Shown here piece by piece: positions 1-11,272 of a DNA stretch of 64,000 nucleotides. The notes beneath the pieces are model-generated. The model was not told the DNA's origin. It searched no databases and was given only the letters and a program-made list of their open reading frames with translations. Numbering within the stretch: position 1 is the stretch's first letter; each line of letters opens with the position of its first letter. A program made the translations under genes and the position numbers. This DNA comes from Chionoecetes opilio (taxonomy: Eukaryota > Arthropoda > Malacostraca > Decapoda > Majidae). The DNA lies in NCBI GenBank assembly GCA_016584305.1, contig JACEEZ010019855.1, positions 1 to 64,000 of the forward strand, read 5' to 3'.

Positions 1-135
1 GCCCCTCCTCCTCCCCTCCTCCTCTTTTCGTCCTCCTCCTCCTCCTCCCCCCTTCCTCTCCTCCTCTTGTTTTGTTCCATTCCCTCCTCCTCTCCTCCTC
101 CTTTCCCCTCACCACCCGGGGAACCCAAAAGTTTG
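1..135. repeat. (TCC)n-type polypyrimidine tract
   Basis: The plus strand is almost entirely C and T, dominated by CCT/TCC triplets with short interruptions. No coding signal is credible here. It is the first of several pyrimidine tracts in the first kilobase. Confidence 0.8.
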
Positions 136-280
136 TTCACCATCCACACCACACCACACCACACACCACACACAAACACACACACACCACCCCACCACCC
201 CCCCCACACACACACACACACACACAACACACAAAACCCAAAACACCCCACCAACACACACCAACACACACCAACACACC

Positions 281-321
<41 letters not shown>

Positions 322-336
322 CACACACACCACACA

Positions 337-367
<31 letters not shown>

Positions 368-416
368 CCACACAAACACACACACCCCACACACACACAA
401 CACACAACCACACACA
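136..416. repeat. (CA)n microsatellite
   Basis: Long imperfect CA dinucleotide repeat with CCA and AAACA interruptions, running straight into a TA repeat. All open frames across it are His/Thr or Val/Cys low-complexity translations and are not genes. Confidence 0.95.
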
Positions 417-426
417 TATATAATAT

Positions 427-480
<54 letters not shown>

Positions 481-487
481 ATATATA
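417..487. repeat. (TA)n microsatellite
   Basis: Perfect to near-perfect TA repeat directly continuing the CA tract; a compound CA-TA microsatellite. Confidence 0.95.
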
Positions 488-732
488 CCAGGTGAGATAA
501 AGCTTGTGTATTTGAGTGGGACAATATTGATTGACACGTAGAGAATTTGTCCGATGTGTTGAGGACCTTTAATTCTTCCTCCTCACACACCCTTCCACCA
601 CCTCTCACCCTCACCCGAAGCCCCCAACCCCCAACACCCCAACCTTTCTCCCTTGCGTCTTCTACTTGTGCGAGTTTCAACACCATTCAGTCCTCCTTCC
701 TTCCCTCTCTCCCCCCTTCCCGCCGCTGTAAT
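488..732. other. Non-repetitive stretch, no feature seen
   Basis: About 245 bases of mixed composition, becoming C-rich towards the right. I see no coding, RNA or mobile-element signal. Confidence 0.5.
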
Positions 733-738
733 GCCTCT

Positions 739-798
<60 letters not shown>

Positions 799-1130
799 CT
801 CTCTCTCCCCTCTCTTTCCTCTCTCTCTCCTTAGGTCCCCAGTAGGGTAAGTAGGTCAGAGAGAAAAGAGGCGGGGGACCTCTTCTCTTTCCTCTACCGT
901 GTCTCTCTCTCTCTCTCCCCTCCCCCTCTCTCTCTCTCTTTTCTCTCTCTCCCTTGCTCTCAGGTCCCCCAGTAGGTAGTAGGTCAGAGAGAGAGAGAGC
1001 GGGGGAGAGAGAGGAGAGAGAGGAAAGGAAGGGGAGAGAGAGGAGAGAGAAGAGAGGGAGAGAGAGGAGAGAGGGAGAAAGGGGCAAGAGAGGGGAATGA
1101 GAGAGGAAGGGAGAGGAGGCAAGGCAAGGG
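733..1130. repeat. (CT)n / duplicated core / (GA)n compound repeat
   Basis: Two CT-dinucleotide tracts (733-830 and 897-957) each run into a similar core of about 35 bases, near 831-866 and 958-995. Both cores read AGGTCCCC(C)AGTAGG, then a variable part, then GTAGGTCAGAGAG. After the second core the plus strand becomes GA-rich up to about 1,130. The repeated unit is therefore CT tract plus core plus GA tract, partly duplicated. Confidence 0.75.
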
Positions 1131-1146
1131 GAATATTTCATCGGAA

Positions 1147-1553
1147 GTGAATGGAGAGGAAAACCTGGGGGAAGGGGATTGCAAACTGTTTGGGGAGGGC
1201 AGGCAGGGATGTGTAGGAGGGGGGGGGAGGGGTGGGGGAAAGGGGAGGGGAGGGTGTGTGAGAAGAGGAGAGTGGAGGGGTGAGGGAGAAGGGAGGGGAG
1301 GGTGTGGTGGAGGAGGAGAGGGGAGGGAGCAAGCGAGGAATGAAGGAGGGCGGTGCTGAAAAGAAAAGATCATGGGAGAATAGGAGAAGGGAAAGTGAGA
1401 AATATCAAATAATGATGGAGACAAAAAACAGAGAGAGGAGGAGGAGGAGGAAGAGGAGGAGGAGGAGGAGGAGGGAGGAGGAGGAGGAGGAGGAGGAGGA
1501 GGAGGAGGAGGAGGAGGAGGAGGCAGAGGAGGAGGAGAGGAGGAGGAGGAGGA
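1147..1553. repeat. Polypurine tract ending in (GGA)n
   Basis: G/A-rich with few pyrimidines, ending in a long GGA trinucleotide run (about 1,431-1,553). The GGA run abuts the 3' tail of LINE copy A, and on the element strand it reads (TCC)n. Glu/Arg-rich or Ser/Pro-rich open frames here are artefacts of the trinucleotide repeat. Confidence 0.9.
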
Positions 1554-4257
1554 GGAATACATAGGAATACATAGGAATAACAGACACCAGGAGACCTATT
1601 GGTCCATAATAGGGTATCTGTTGAACTACATACTACTAACTATCAACATATGTAAGAGGACAGTGGAAAAGGGATCCCATGTCCCTAAAGAAGAGAGGAA
1701 CATCGAATTTTCGTAGTGAAGAATGATAGGATATGAAATATGCTAACTACAAACTACCACTAACACTAATCGATCCGGGGGACTATAATATGAATTTGCA
1801 GGGCAATATCAATACCATTTACTTTACAGTGGGCGTCAAGCTGTTTTTTAAAGAAGTGGGTTGTGCTGGCCCTTTGACACAAATTTGCTGGTAATTTGTT
1901 CCATCGATAACATCTCTAACATTGAAATAATTTTTACGGAGATATGTGATGCAACGTTTTACCGTTCAGTTTTAAAACCGGGTTTTTTCTTTTTGTCCCC
2001 CTTGCGGAGAAAGCTCGAATAGGGTCTCTTGATTAATGACATCAAATCCTTTTAGGATCTTAAAGGTTTCTATCAAGTCCCCACGGATTTACGATCCTTT
2101 AAGGAAAACATTTAAGTTTCCGCGTCTCTTTTCATAAGATGAATTTCGCAGAGATGGTATTAGTTTGGTTCCCTCTTCTTGAACTGATTCCAATTTGGCT
2201 TGATCTTTTACAAAAACAAGGCGACCAGAATTGAACGGCACTTCTAAGTGCGGCCTAACCAAAAACTTTGTATAATGTATCATATTTTCGGATTTTTATG
2301 TTAAAAAGGTTGCGTTTAATGAAGCCCAAACCCATCAAAATCGCCTTTTTACTGGCAGCTAGGCAATGCGTACTGTTTTTAAGATCATTACTAATGATGA
2401 CCCCCTAAACCCTTTTTCCCTTTGTTGTATTCAGTTAACGATTTATTTTGCATTGATAGTTATATTTGGGGTTTATCGTTGCCTATATGCATTATTTTAC
2501 ATATATCGGGATTAAATTTTTAAATAGCCATTTATCACTTCAATCTTATAGTTTGTCGAGATCACGTGTATGAGTTCGCAGTTTTCTTAGTATATGCTTT
2601 ACCGCCTAATTTGGTGTCATCTGCAAATTTCGATATTTTAAGATACAAGTCCGCAGTCCAGATCATTGATATATATCAGAAAAAGAGTAGGACCCAAGAC
2701 CGAGCCCTGAGGCACCCCACTAGTAACATCTAACCAATCAATGCCTCGCCATTATTACTACCCGTTGTTTACGATTGGAAACCCAAAATCGCCAATCCAT
2801 GAAACATAATTGCTCTCCTAAGCCATGTGCCCTTAGCTTGGTCAAAAGTCGTTATGGGGAACTGTATCGATGGCTTTTTGAAAATCAAAGTATATTATAT
2901 CCCAGGGAATTTAGCGTTCCAGTTGAATAAATGACATTGAAAAAATCAAGTAGGTTTGTTAAGCAGGATCTCTTATTTCGGAATCCATGCTGGGAGTTTC
3001 GTATTGAGTTATTTTCATCGAGGAAAAAGACTATTTTATCCTCGCAATATTTTCTCAAATAGTTAACAATCACAGACGTTAGACTTAATTGGGCGATAAT
3101 TACTTGCTAGGCTCTGACTCCCTTTTTTGAAATATCCACACAGGGGGGGGGGGTGTCACATTAGCTAAATTTCCACTACTAGGAACTTTTTGTCCATAAG
3201 CGATTTATTGAGCATAATCTTTACGGGAGCGAAAAGTTGACTGTGACATTCGCGAAGTATCCGCGGCGAATTTCGTCCCACCCCCACGGATTTTGCTGTG
3301 TCGAGTTTCTGCCAATACTTTGATATTCCGTCGACGTTATCTCTCCATTTCCATCTATCACTTTCGAGTCCCGCATACATGGTACTGGTTCTGGTAATGA
3401 AGCTTGTCGTCTTCTTTTATAAATACGCATAAAGTATTCATTGCTTACGAATGGCATGCTCTATTATCATTTACCCAAGATTTTATTCTTAACAATCTTT
3501 TTTCAGTGGCCCAATTTTTGACGTTTTTCTTACTTCAACGTATTGAAAGAACCTTTCGGGTTGAATTTGGATTCCTTTGCATTTTTTCTTTCTACTCGCG
3601 CCTTTTTATCTTTTATTAATCCTTTGCAACGAAGTTTTACGTCATTGTATTCTCTAGATCGCAGTCCGCATTTGACGCTTGTAAACTTATTACGCTCGTC
3701 GCTTACTGCATGATTTGGTTGAATCTCATTTTAGTCATCCAACTGGTTTTGTTTATGTTATTTTAGACTTTCCTTTTCATGGGAACATGTTTTTATCCAA
3801 CCACCGAGTGGAGTTTTATTTGTGAATAATACACATGTTTTCGGTATTTTTTACGTTTTAGTAGGTCAACCCAATCAACGTTCGCTTAGTACCCTGCTGT
3901 CTTCTTGAAATCTGCTTTATTATAAATTGGAACTAATAACCGTTTTTCTGTGATGTCTACATTGCAATTTATGCCGCATCTGTTAACCGGTGATCACTGG
4001 TTTGCCACAATGTTCACGCTACAGCGGCAGTATCATCAGATCAGTGTCGGTAGTGAAAACTAAATCTAGGATACTATTATCCCTTGTCGGCTCACGGACC
4101 ACCCTGATTTAAATATCTTCGTTTACCATATCACGCAATCGCGGTAACCTTCTCTATCAGCAAAATTATTATTCCAGTTTATACCGAGGAAGGTTAAAAT
4201 CTCCACATATAATCGTGTCCGTTAATATTGTTGATAACTGACTTTTATCTCTTAGGA
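1554..4257 (-). mobile_element. CR1-like LINE copy A, 5'-truncated
   Basis: On the minus strand this matches the LINE copy at 14,125-16,465 base for base over long stretches. It includes the 3' UTR, the reverse transcriptase region and the linker upstream of it, and ends within what copy B shows to be the endonuclease/linker region. The 3' end is a short tandem decamer tail (GGAATACATA on the plus strand), which resembles in style the short 3' tandem repeats known from CR1 elements. Many one-base indels break every frame. It abuts copy B's tail at its 5' side and the (GGA)n tract at its 3' side. Confidence 0.9.
1812..3070 (-). pseudogene. Reverse transcriptase region of LINE copy A (broken)
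   Basis: Read on the minus strand, fragments of a CR1-clade reverse transcriptase appear in different frames. A piece near 2,885-3,073 carries the QHGFR motif found in the intact copy at 14,952-16,205. The stretch around 2,690-2,730 corresponds to the PQGSVLGP region and that around 2,600-2,640 to the FADD region. The C-terminal part, with VRPHLE and the following residues, is at 2,089-2,283. Frameshifts every 50-150 bases make it non-coding. Whether these are true mutations or consensus errors cannot be told from sequence alone. Confidence 0.85.
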
Positions 4258-4532
4258 GGATTACATAGGATTACATAGGAGTAACAGACACCAGGAGACC
4301 TATGGGTCCATAGCGAGGGTATCTGCTGAACTACATACCACTAACTATCACTACTTGTAAGAAAACAGTTGGAAAAATGATTCCCCATGTCCCTAAAGAG
4401 ATGGGGGACCATTGAAGGTTCCATAGTCAGAATGATAGGATATGAAAAATACTAACTTACAACTACCACTACCCAATACAACTAATCGATAACGGGGCCT
4501 AGATACGAATTTCGCACTATCATACCCTTTAC

Positions 4533-5790
4533 TTTACAGTGCGGGCGTCAAGTCTGTTTTTTGAATGTAGTTATTGTGTTGGCTCCGAAACATTTGCTGG
4601 TAACTTGTTTCCATCGATCAACGACTCGAACTTGAATAATTTTTTACGGAGATCGGTGATGCATCGTTGACCGTTTAGTTTTTAACCATTATTTCTTGTT
4701 TGTCACTTGAGTTGAAAGCTCGCATAGGTTTCTTTTGATTATGGCATCAAAACCCTTTTAGGATCTTAAAGGTTTCTACTCAAGTCCCCACGATTCTAAC
4801 GTCCTTTAGGAAACAGATTAAAGTTTCCGCGTCTCTCTTCATAATATGGGAATTTCGCGAGATGGAAATTTGTTTGGTTGCTCTTCTTTGCACTGATTCC
4901 ACTTTGGCTTGGATCTTTTACGAAACAGGCGACCAGAATTGAACGGCATTTCCAAGTGGGGGGGGGCGCCTAACCGACAGGACGTGTAATAATTGTGTCA
5001 TTACTTCCGGAGTTTTATGTTCAAAGTTACGTTAATACAGCCCAAATCATATTTGCCTTTTGGACTGCAGCTAGTCAATGCGAAACTGGTTTTCAGATCC
5101 ATTACTGACTTGATGAAACCTAGATCTTTTCCTGCTGTCTTTCAGTTTAACGAATTTATTTTGCATTTGATAGTTATATTTGAGGTTATCGTTGCCTATA
5201 TGCATTACTTTACATTTATCGGAATTGAATTTTTTAAATAGCCATTTCTCACTCCAATCTATAAAGTTTGTCGAGATCACTTTGTATGAGTTCGCAGTTT
5301 CTCTAGTATCTGCTCTACCGCCTAATTTGTGTCATTCTGCAAATTTTGATATTTTAGATACAAGTCCGCAGTCAGATCGTTGATATATATCAAAAAGATA
5401 GGACCAAGACCGAGCCTGAGGCACCCCACTAGTGACATCCTAACCAATCAGATGCCTCATCACCATTTATTACTACCCGTTTGTTTACGATTTGAAAGCC
5501 AATCGCGCCAATCCATGACATAATTGCTCTCCTATGCCATGTCCCTTAGCTTGGTCAACAGTCGCGTATGTGGAACCTGTATCGAAGCTTTCGAAAATCT
5601 GTATATTTACATCCGAGGGAATTTTTAGCGTCCCCCAGTTTGAATAAATTGACATTAAAAAAATCCAGTAGGTTTTGTTAGTCAGGATCTCTTATTCGAA
5701 ATCCATGCTGTAGTTTAGTATAGAGTTCTTTTCAATCAGGAAAGACACTATTTTATCCGCATTATTTTTTCTCAAATAGTTTTAAAACAA
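4533..5790 (-). pseudogene. Reverse transcriptase region of LINE copy B (broken)
   Basis: Minus-strand counterpart of the intact RT frame at 14,952-16,205. A clear fragment is at 5,071-5,280, covering the segment after the FADD box, with NSDKCKVMHI. The QHGFR region is near 5,700, and the carboxy-terminal end lies by the conserved ACTTTACAGTG at about 4,533. Frequent single-base indels disrupt it. Confidence 0.85.
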
Positions 5791-5949
5791 TCAACGGACG
5801 TTAGACTAATGTGGGCGATACTTACTTGCGAGCTCTTACTCCTTTTTTTGAATATTCGGTGTAACATTTGCTAATTTTCACTACTAGGAACATGTTTTTT
5901 ACTTAGCGGGGATTTATTGCAAATAATCTTTAATGGAAGACGAAGTTGA

Positions 5950-6600
5950 CTATTTACATTCGCGAAGTAGTCGTGGCGAGATTTCGTCCACCCCCAACGG
6001 ATTTTGCTGGTCCAGTTTCAGCAAAATACTTTTGATATTTCGTCTACTGTTATCTCTCCTATTACCAGTCCTATCCCTTTCGAGTCCTGCATACATGTTT
6101 ACTGGTTCTGGTAATGGAGTTTCGTCTTCTTTAAATAAATACCGCGTTAAAGTATTCATTTGAGTACGAACGCCATACTCTTATTATCATTTACCAAGAT
6201 ATTATTATTATCTTTCAGTGGTCCAATACTTGTTTTGACGTTTTTTCTTACTTCGAACTATTGAAAGAACCTTTTCGGTTGATTTGATTCCTTTTCAATT
6301 TTTTTCTTCCTACTCGCCGCTTTTAGACTTAATTGTCCTTTGCAGCGACGTTGACGTCATTGTATTCTCTAGAATCGCAGTCTGCATTTTATCGTTTTGT
6401 AAACTTATACGCTCGGCGCTATTCTGCAATGAATTTGTTGGATCTCATTATTCATCCAACTGGGGTCCTGTTTATGTTATTCAAACGTTTTCTTACCATG
6501 GGAAATGTTTATCCACACCGATCGAGTTTATTATTGAATACATTACACAACGTTTCGGCGTGGATTACCATTTAGTAGGTCAATCCATTTACTTCGCTTA
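5950..6600 (-). pseudogene. Inter-domain linker of LINE copy B ORF2
   Basis: The minus-strand fragment at 5,950-6,159 reads like the segment just before the RT core, including LPEPVNMYAGLE and a KLDQQNPLGVDEISPRLL stretch. The part to about 6,600 corresponds to the basic linker seen intact at 14,146-14,484. It contains frameshifts. Plus-strand frames across 6,284-6,601 are shadows. Confidence 0.75.
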
Positions 6601-6939
6601 GTACCCTGCTGATCTTCGTGAAAATATCTGCTTTATTATAATTTGGGACTATAACCGATTTTCTGTGATGTCTACATTGCAATTTATATGGCCGCATCTG
6701 ATTAGCCCTGTGATCACTGTTTGCCAAATGTTCACCTATATAGCAGTAATCAATCAGATCAAGGTCGGTAGTGCAAACTAAATCTAAGGATACTTTATCC
6801 TTGTAGGCTCACGGACCCCCTTGAATTTAAATATACTTCGTTTACCATATCAAGCAATAGCATACCTTCTCTACTCGCAAATTAATTATTCCAGTTTTAT
6901 GAGGTAGGTTAAATCTCCAAAATAATTATATCGTTATTA

Positions 6940-7340
6940 TTGTTTCACAACTGACTTTATCTCGTCATGTCAGGAGGCAATCTACTTCCGCATTAAGATT
7001 TGGGAGACGATAATATTGTCCAATAGTTACAATTTACCGTTTAGCTTAATCTTTGCGTAGACTGAGTCAGAATGATCTTTGTTTACTTTACCGATTCGAT
7101 TTGCTTTGTGCAAATTTTCTTTAGATGTTAAAGAATGACCCTCCACCTGCTTTATGCGTGCGACCAATTTAGAATGTCTTTTATAGCCTGGATGGCTATT
7201 TCTCTGATAATGTTTATCTTTTGTGTTGAACCAACCTCAGTGATACGGACGATATCTTGGCGTTTCCGGCAACAACGTATGCTAATATTCTTACGCTTTA
7301 AAATATGCTTCTGGCATTTGTTGTAGAGTAATTAGTTCCT
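6940..7340 (-). pseudogene. AP-endonuclease domain remnant of LINE copy B
   Basis: In shifting minus-strand frames I can read pieces typical of the carboxy half of a CR1 apurinic-endonuclease-like domain. These are a TEVGSTQKIN segment, a GHSLTSKE-like piece, SVYAKIKLNGKL, and YYRPPNLNAEVDCLL across a frameshift (6,960-7,080). YYRPPN is a common motif of this family. The amino-terminal catalytic part is not clearly visible. The domain would nick target DNA to start reverse transcription; this copy cannot encode it. Confidence 0.7.
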
Positions 7341-7529
7341 TGATAGTTTTGGTTACCTTGCGTGAGGGTTTACCGGCAGGCGTCTACGGTCCACTGTTTC
7401 AGGGCGCTTTATTAAGTTACTTTGATTAGTAATTTGCGGAAACGGGACGTGAACCCAGCGTTTGCTGTGGGTAAGAAAGGGGGTTAGGTGATCTGCTACC
7501 GGCCGTCCGCTCGTCGTTTTTTTGATCTG

Positions 7530-8075
7530 TAAGAGAAACTTTATCATTTAGCAGACGTCCTAATCGTGCAATGCCGACGGGGCTGGGTGGAGTCCGTCAT
7601 CCCCAAATAGGATGGAATCCTCACGAGCAAAAGCAGGATGGGATCCTCGTAGAATTAATCCAAAGTTTGCGAAGTCTACATTCTCCTGTCGCACAAAGAG
7701 ACCTCAGTCGTTATTTGCGCTGAACCCTTATCGTAAAACGTTTGCCTACTCCTTGTCTGGGGAGAATTCCTGAAATAATGAAATGATTAGTTTTGGTCCT
7801 GATTTCCGGATCAACTTCCTGTACTTGTCCAGAATTTCTTCAGATCCGCTATTGTACACGTCGTTTGTTCCTGCATGGATGACTAGAGTGTTTTCGTGTG
7901 TTCTTTGTGACGTCTCCGGCAGGCTGGCAGTGATGTCCGTCCGAGTCTTGCTCCTGGGAACAAAGCGCATTCCTTTTGTCACTCTGACCCTACCGACACA
8001 ACAAACTCCAACCAGTTTGTCCTCGGAGAATTGAGTCCCGTCAATCTGGGTCTCGTGTACGTCTTCCTTCATTTC
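7530..8075 (-). pseudogene. SGNH-type esterase domain of LINE copy B ORF1
   Basis: The minus-strand frame at 7,746-8,072 contains LVIHAGTNDV, which matches the GxND block of SGNH hydrolases. Further downstream on the same strand (about 7,575-7,605), in another frame, DGLHPAPSGIARLGR matches the DxxH block that supplies catalytic Asp and His. Esterase domains in ORF1 are established for CR1/L2-group LINEs. The first block (GDS) is not obvious; the segment near 8,000-8,060 shows conserved DKLVGVC-type text. Frameshifts separate the blocks, so this is a remnant. Confidence 0.8.
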
Positions 8076-8159
8076 GCCAAGAACCTGAAATTTGTTGTAA
8101 GTTTTTGATTGTTAGGGGCGCCTTGACTGCTGTTGTCTAGTCGGTGCTCCTCGCCTTAC

Positions 8160-8565
8160 GGGAGCAAAGGAGCAGGGGAAGGGAAGACGAGGGGCAGGGG
8201 AGGAGGAGAGGCTGCGTGGGAGTGAGAAGGGGGCGGAGGAGGAGGAGGAGGAGGAGGGGAGGAGGAGGCGGAGGATGAGGTGAGGAGGAGGAGTTGGGGC
8301 GGAAGGAGAGGGAGGGGGAAGATGAGGGGGGGAGGATGAGGAGGTGGGGAGGTGGAGAGGAGGAGTAGGAGGAGGGGGAAGGAAGGAGGAGGTAAGGAGG
8401 AGGAGGTGGAGGAGGTGTATGGGTTGGATGGAGATGAGAAGGGGATGTGATACGGTTGGGCCTGGGTAGATTTAAGGAGGTGGAGGATCTTAAGGTATAG
8501 GGGTGTGCGTGGGAAAATCTGGAAAGGAGGATAAGGAGGATGGGGGTAAGAGGAGGAGGTGTATA
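8160..8565. repeat. GGA-rich purine tract inside LINE ORF1
   Basis: About 400 bases of imperfect GGA/GGAA-rich sequence lying between the esterase region and the ORF1 amino-terminal region of copy B. On the element's strand it would translate as Pro/Ser/Leu-rich low complexity. It may be a microsatellite that expanded in the linker, or an inserted one. Confidence 0.75.
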
Positions 8566-8566
8566 C

Positions 8567-8899
8567 TCAAGTCGGAAGAACGGAAGGAGGGCGAAGAGTG
8601 GGCGAGGTGATGGCAGGTGTGGGTGGGGTGGAGAATGATGCAACAGCCTTCCGTAGACTGTCATAACACTCACGGAGACTGTCATTACTCTTCTTTAGAT
8701 CATTTACAGTGCGAGGTGTTTCTTCTTGACTTGTTTTGACAAGACACAAAGTCCTACAGGCTGTGAGTTGATGAAATATTGTGGTGCGAACTTTCCACTG
8801 CAACGAGTGACATTTGCGTAGAATGGCAGGCATTCTGAAAAATAAAGTATTTATGCGCTGCGGAGATTTAAATAGATTACGGCAAGCTCGAATAACCAA
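8567..8899 (-). pseudogene. Likely ORF1 amino-terminal region of LINE copy B
   Basis: A 110-residue minus-strand frame. Its central part has several Cys/His residues (KCHSLQW, ACRTLC) that could be remains of the PHD-like zinc finger known at the start of CR1 ORF1. It is followed by a heptad-like helical stretch (LKKSNDSLRECYDSLRKAV), a probable short coiled coil. Position and order fit ORF1. The zinc-finger assignment is tentative because the Cys spacing is not canonical in one frame. Confidence 0.5.
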
Positions 8900-8957
8900 A
8901 CTGAAACTTTTAAGACAAAGTGATGTATGCGCTTATGTTATTCTGTAGGAAGCGTGG

Positions 8958-9228
8958 CGCGCTCTCTCTCTTCTCTCTCATCGCTCTATCCCATCTCTCT
9001 CTCTCTCTCTTCTTCGTCTCTCTCTCTCGATCTCTCTCTCATCTCTCTCTCTCCTCTCTCCCTCTTTCCCCCCTCCCACGTCTCTCTCTCTCTCCCTCGT
9101 CTCTCAATCTCACTCTCTATTCTCTCTTCTCAGTCCTCCTCTCCGCTCTCTCTCTCCTCGTTCTCATCTCTCTCTCGTCTCTCTCTCTCTCTCCTCTCTC
9201 TCTCTTCCCTCTCCTCTCTCTCTCTCAG
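8958..9228. repeat. (TC)n microsatellite
   Basis: Imperfect CT dinucleotide repeat with CG and CA interruptions, bordering the 5' side of LINE copy B. Confidence 0.95.
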
Positions 9229-9995
9229 GATGGGAAGGAGGGACACGGTTGAGTACAATCCAAAGGTCGTCGTCCCTAGGGAATACTTTCTCAAAACCTG
9301 AGTGGAAATACCACACCTTGTACCAGTTTTAAGATGCCACGAAATGCTATAAGTATATAACTACAAACTACGTTTACGTTATTTAAAACAACACAAATAA
9401 ATTACAAATTCGGACATCGACCGGTGCAAGTTATATAGAAATTGTTTTTTTACTACTATCATGCGTTTCACTGTGTTTTTTCACTGTGGAGTGGTGTGTG
9501 TGTGTTAGTTTTTGTAGTACTATATAAAGCTCGCTGTATTAAATGAATGCAAGGTGTGTTTCGACGGGAAAATCTCTAAAGAAACACTTAGCGTGATTTT
9601 TGAACGACGTATGAGCATGTGGCCGCGAGACCAGGTTTTCCTTCCTTCCGTGTTGGCACGAAAGAAGATGAAAAATGAAAGAGGGAGGAGGCAGGAGGGA
9701 GGAGAGAAGGAGGAAAGAGGAAGGATGAAGGAGGAGAGTAGGAGAGGAGAGGAGGAAGGAACTAGGTGGTGATAATCAAATGAGATGGAGCTGGAAGAAG
9801 AAGAAGAAAAAAGAAAAGCAAGGAAGAGGAGGAGGACGAGGGGAGGAAGGACAAAGTTTCATCTTCAACCATAATGTCTCGGGTGTTTTTCTCTCTCTTT
9901 ATTATTTTTTTGTTTTATTTTAAATCTGTAATAAAGTTTTCTATTGTTTTTGGTTTTAAGTTTTCACATATGCTACTTTCGATTTTTTTTTTTCT
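9229..9995. other. No gene seen; AT-rich then purine-rich
   Basis: 9,229-9,660 is mixed sequence with no recognisable element. 9,660-9,855 is GA/GGA-rich. 9,880-9,990 is T-rich. The short open frames are low complexity and show no family resemblance. Confidence 0.5.
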
Positions 9996-10182
9996 CTCAT
10001 CTCTCTCTCTCTCTCTCTCTCGTCTTCTCTCATCTCTCGCCACTCATCCTCTCGTCTCTCTCCTCTCTCTCTCGTCTCGTCTCTCTCTCTCTCCTCTCTC
10101 TATCTCTCCTCTCTCTTCACTCTCTCTCTCCTCTCTCTCTCTCATCTCTCCTCTCTCTTCTCATCTCTCTATCTCTCTCGTC
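9996..10182. repeat. (TC)n microsatellite
   Basis: Imperfect CT repeat with ATCT, GTCT and ACTC interruptions. Confidence 0.95.
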
Positions 10183-10271
10183 GAACGTAGATAACAAAGG
10201 AAACCAATAATGATGTAGTGTAAGGAATGAACACAACACATACTCTAGTTTTCTTGTTTGTTTTGTTTAGA

Positions 10272-10511
10272 GGATAATGCCTCAGAGCCATAGTGATCTA
10301 CCGCTGCTGCATATTAGTGTTGGCCGAAGCCACCACCCCGGGGGGGGGGTTACAAACCCCCGGCTGGCACCCGGTACCCATTCACTGCTGGGTGGACAGG
10401 GGCTAGGGATTTAAGAAAGACCACCCATCTATCTTTCGCTCCGCCCGGGGATCGAACCCGGGACTTCTCGGTTGTAAGCCGAGCGTGCTAACCACTACCC
10501 TACAGAGTTCC
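10272..10511 (-). mobile_element. tRNA-derived SINE
   Basis: On the minus strand a tRNA-like head (10,510-10,437) continues without break into a tRNA-unrelated body. The body contains CCCTAGCCCCTGTCCACCC, a GGGTACCGGGTGCCAGCC segment, a C/G homopolymer run (near 10,340) and ATGGCTCTGAGGCATTATCC. Head with internal pol III promoter plus unrelated body is the definition of a tRNA SINE. The 3' end is set approximately where the A/C-rich AAACAAAACAAAC tail begins. A CA microsatellite abuts the 5' end. Confidence 0.8.
10437..10510 (-). tRNA. tRNA-Val(TAC)-like SINE head, not a free tRNA gene
   Basis: Minus strand: an A box (TAGGGTAGTGG), an anticodon stem CTCGG/CCGAG closing a seven-base loop CTTACAA with anticodon TAC (10,474-10,476), and a T arm with B box GGTTCGATCCC (10,447-10,459). 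The T and anticodon stems are perfect. The acceptor stem pairs only about 5 of 7, and the sequence runs on into a SINE body, so I read it as the promoter head of a SINE. Confidence 0.75.
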
Positions 10512-10593
10512 ACACACACACACTCACACTCACACTCACACACACACACACACACAGACACAGACACAGACACAGACACAGACACAGACACAG

Positions 10594-10626
<33 letters not shown>

Positions 10627-10627
10627 A
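10511..10627. repeat. (CA)n with (CAGACA)n core
   Basis: CA dinucleotide repeat whose middle (10,556-10,600) is an ordered CAGACA hexamer array. It abuts the SINE head. Confidence 0.95.

Positions 10628-11272
<645 letters not shown>

Larger units (their letters stand above)
4258..8940 (-). mobile_element. CR1-like LINE copy B, nearly full length
   Basis: Minus-strand element of about 4.7 kb with a decamer tail (GGATTACATA on the plus strand) at its 3' end. From 3' to 5' it holds the 3' UTR, reverse transcriptase (4,533-5,790), linker (6,150-6,600), endonuclease (6,940-7,340), SGNH esterase (7,530-8,075), a purine-rich insert (8,160-8,565) and an ORF1 amino-terminal region (8,567-8,830). That order (ORF1 with esterase, then endonuclease-RT) is the known CR1/L2-group arrangement. 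It is the only copy here showing the 5' half. All parts are frameshifted. Its 5' edge is approximate, set by the start of the CT tract at 8,958. Confidence 0.85.

Noticed and set aside
417..487. Telomeric repeat
   Set aside because: No TTAGG, TTAGGG or related tract occurs here or elsewhere in the window that I could see.
67..500. Overlapping open frames rich in His/Thr or Val/Cys
   Set aside because: They are translations of the CA/TA microsatellite in several frames on both strands; no conserved domain or start context.
984..1587. 192-residue Ser/Pro-rich minus frame and Glu-rich plus frames
   Set aside because: Produced by GA and GGA repeats; composition follows the repeat exactly.
6284..8034. 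Plus-strand frames over LINE copy B (6,284-6,601; 7,135-7,326; 7,783-8,034)
   Set aside because: They lie opposite recognisable minus-strand LINE protein pieces and are antisense shadows.
10437..10510. A functional tRNA-Val gene
   Set aside because: The acceptor stem is imperfect and the sequence continues into a SINE body instead of a pol III T-run terminator.
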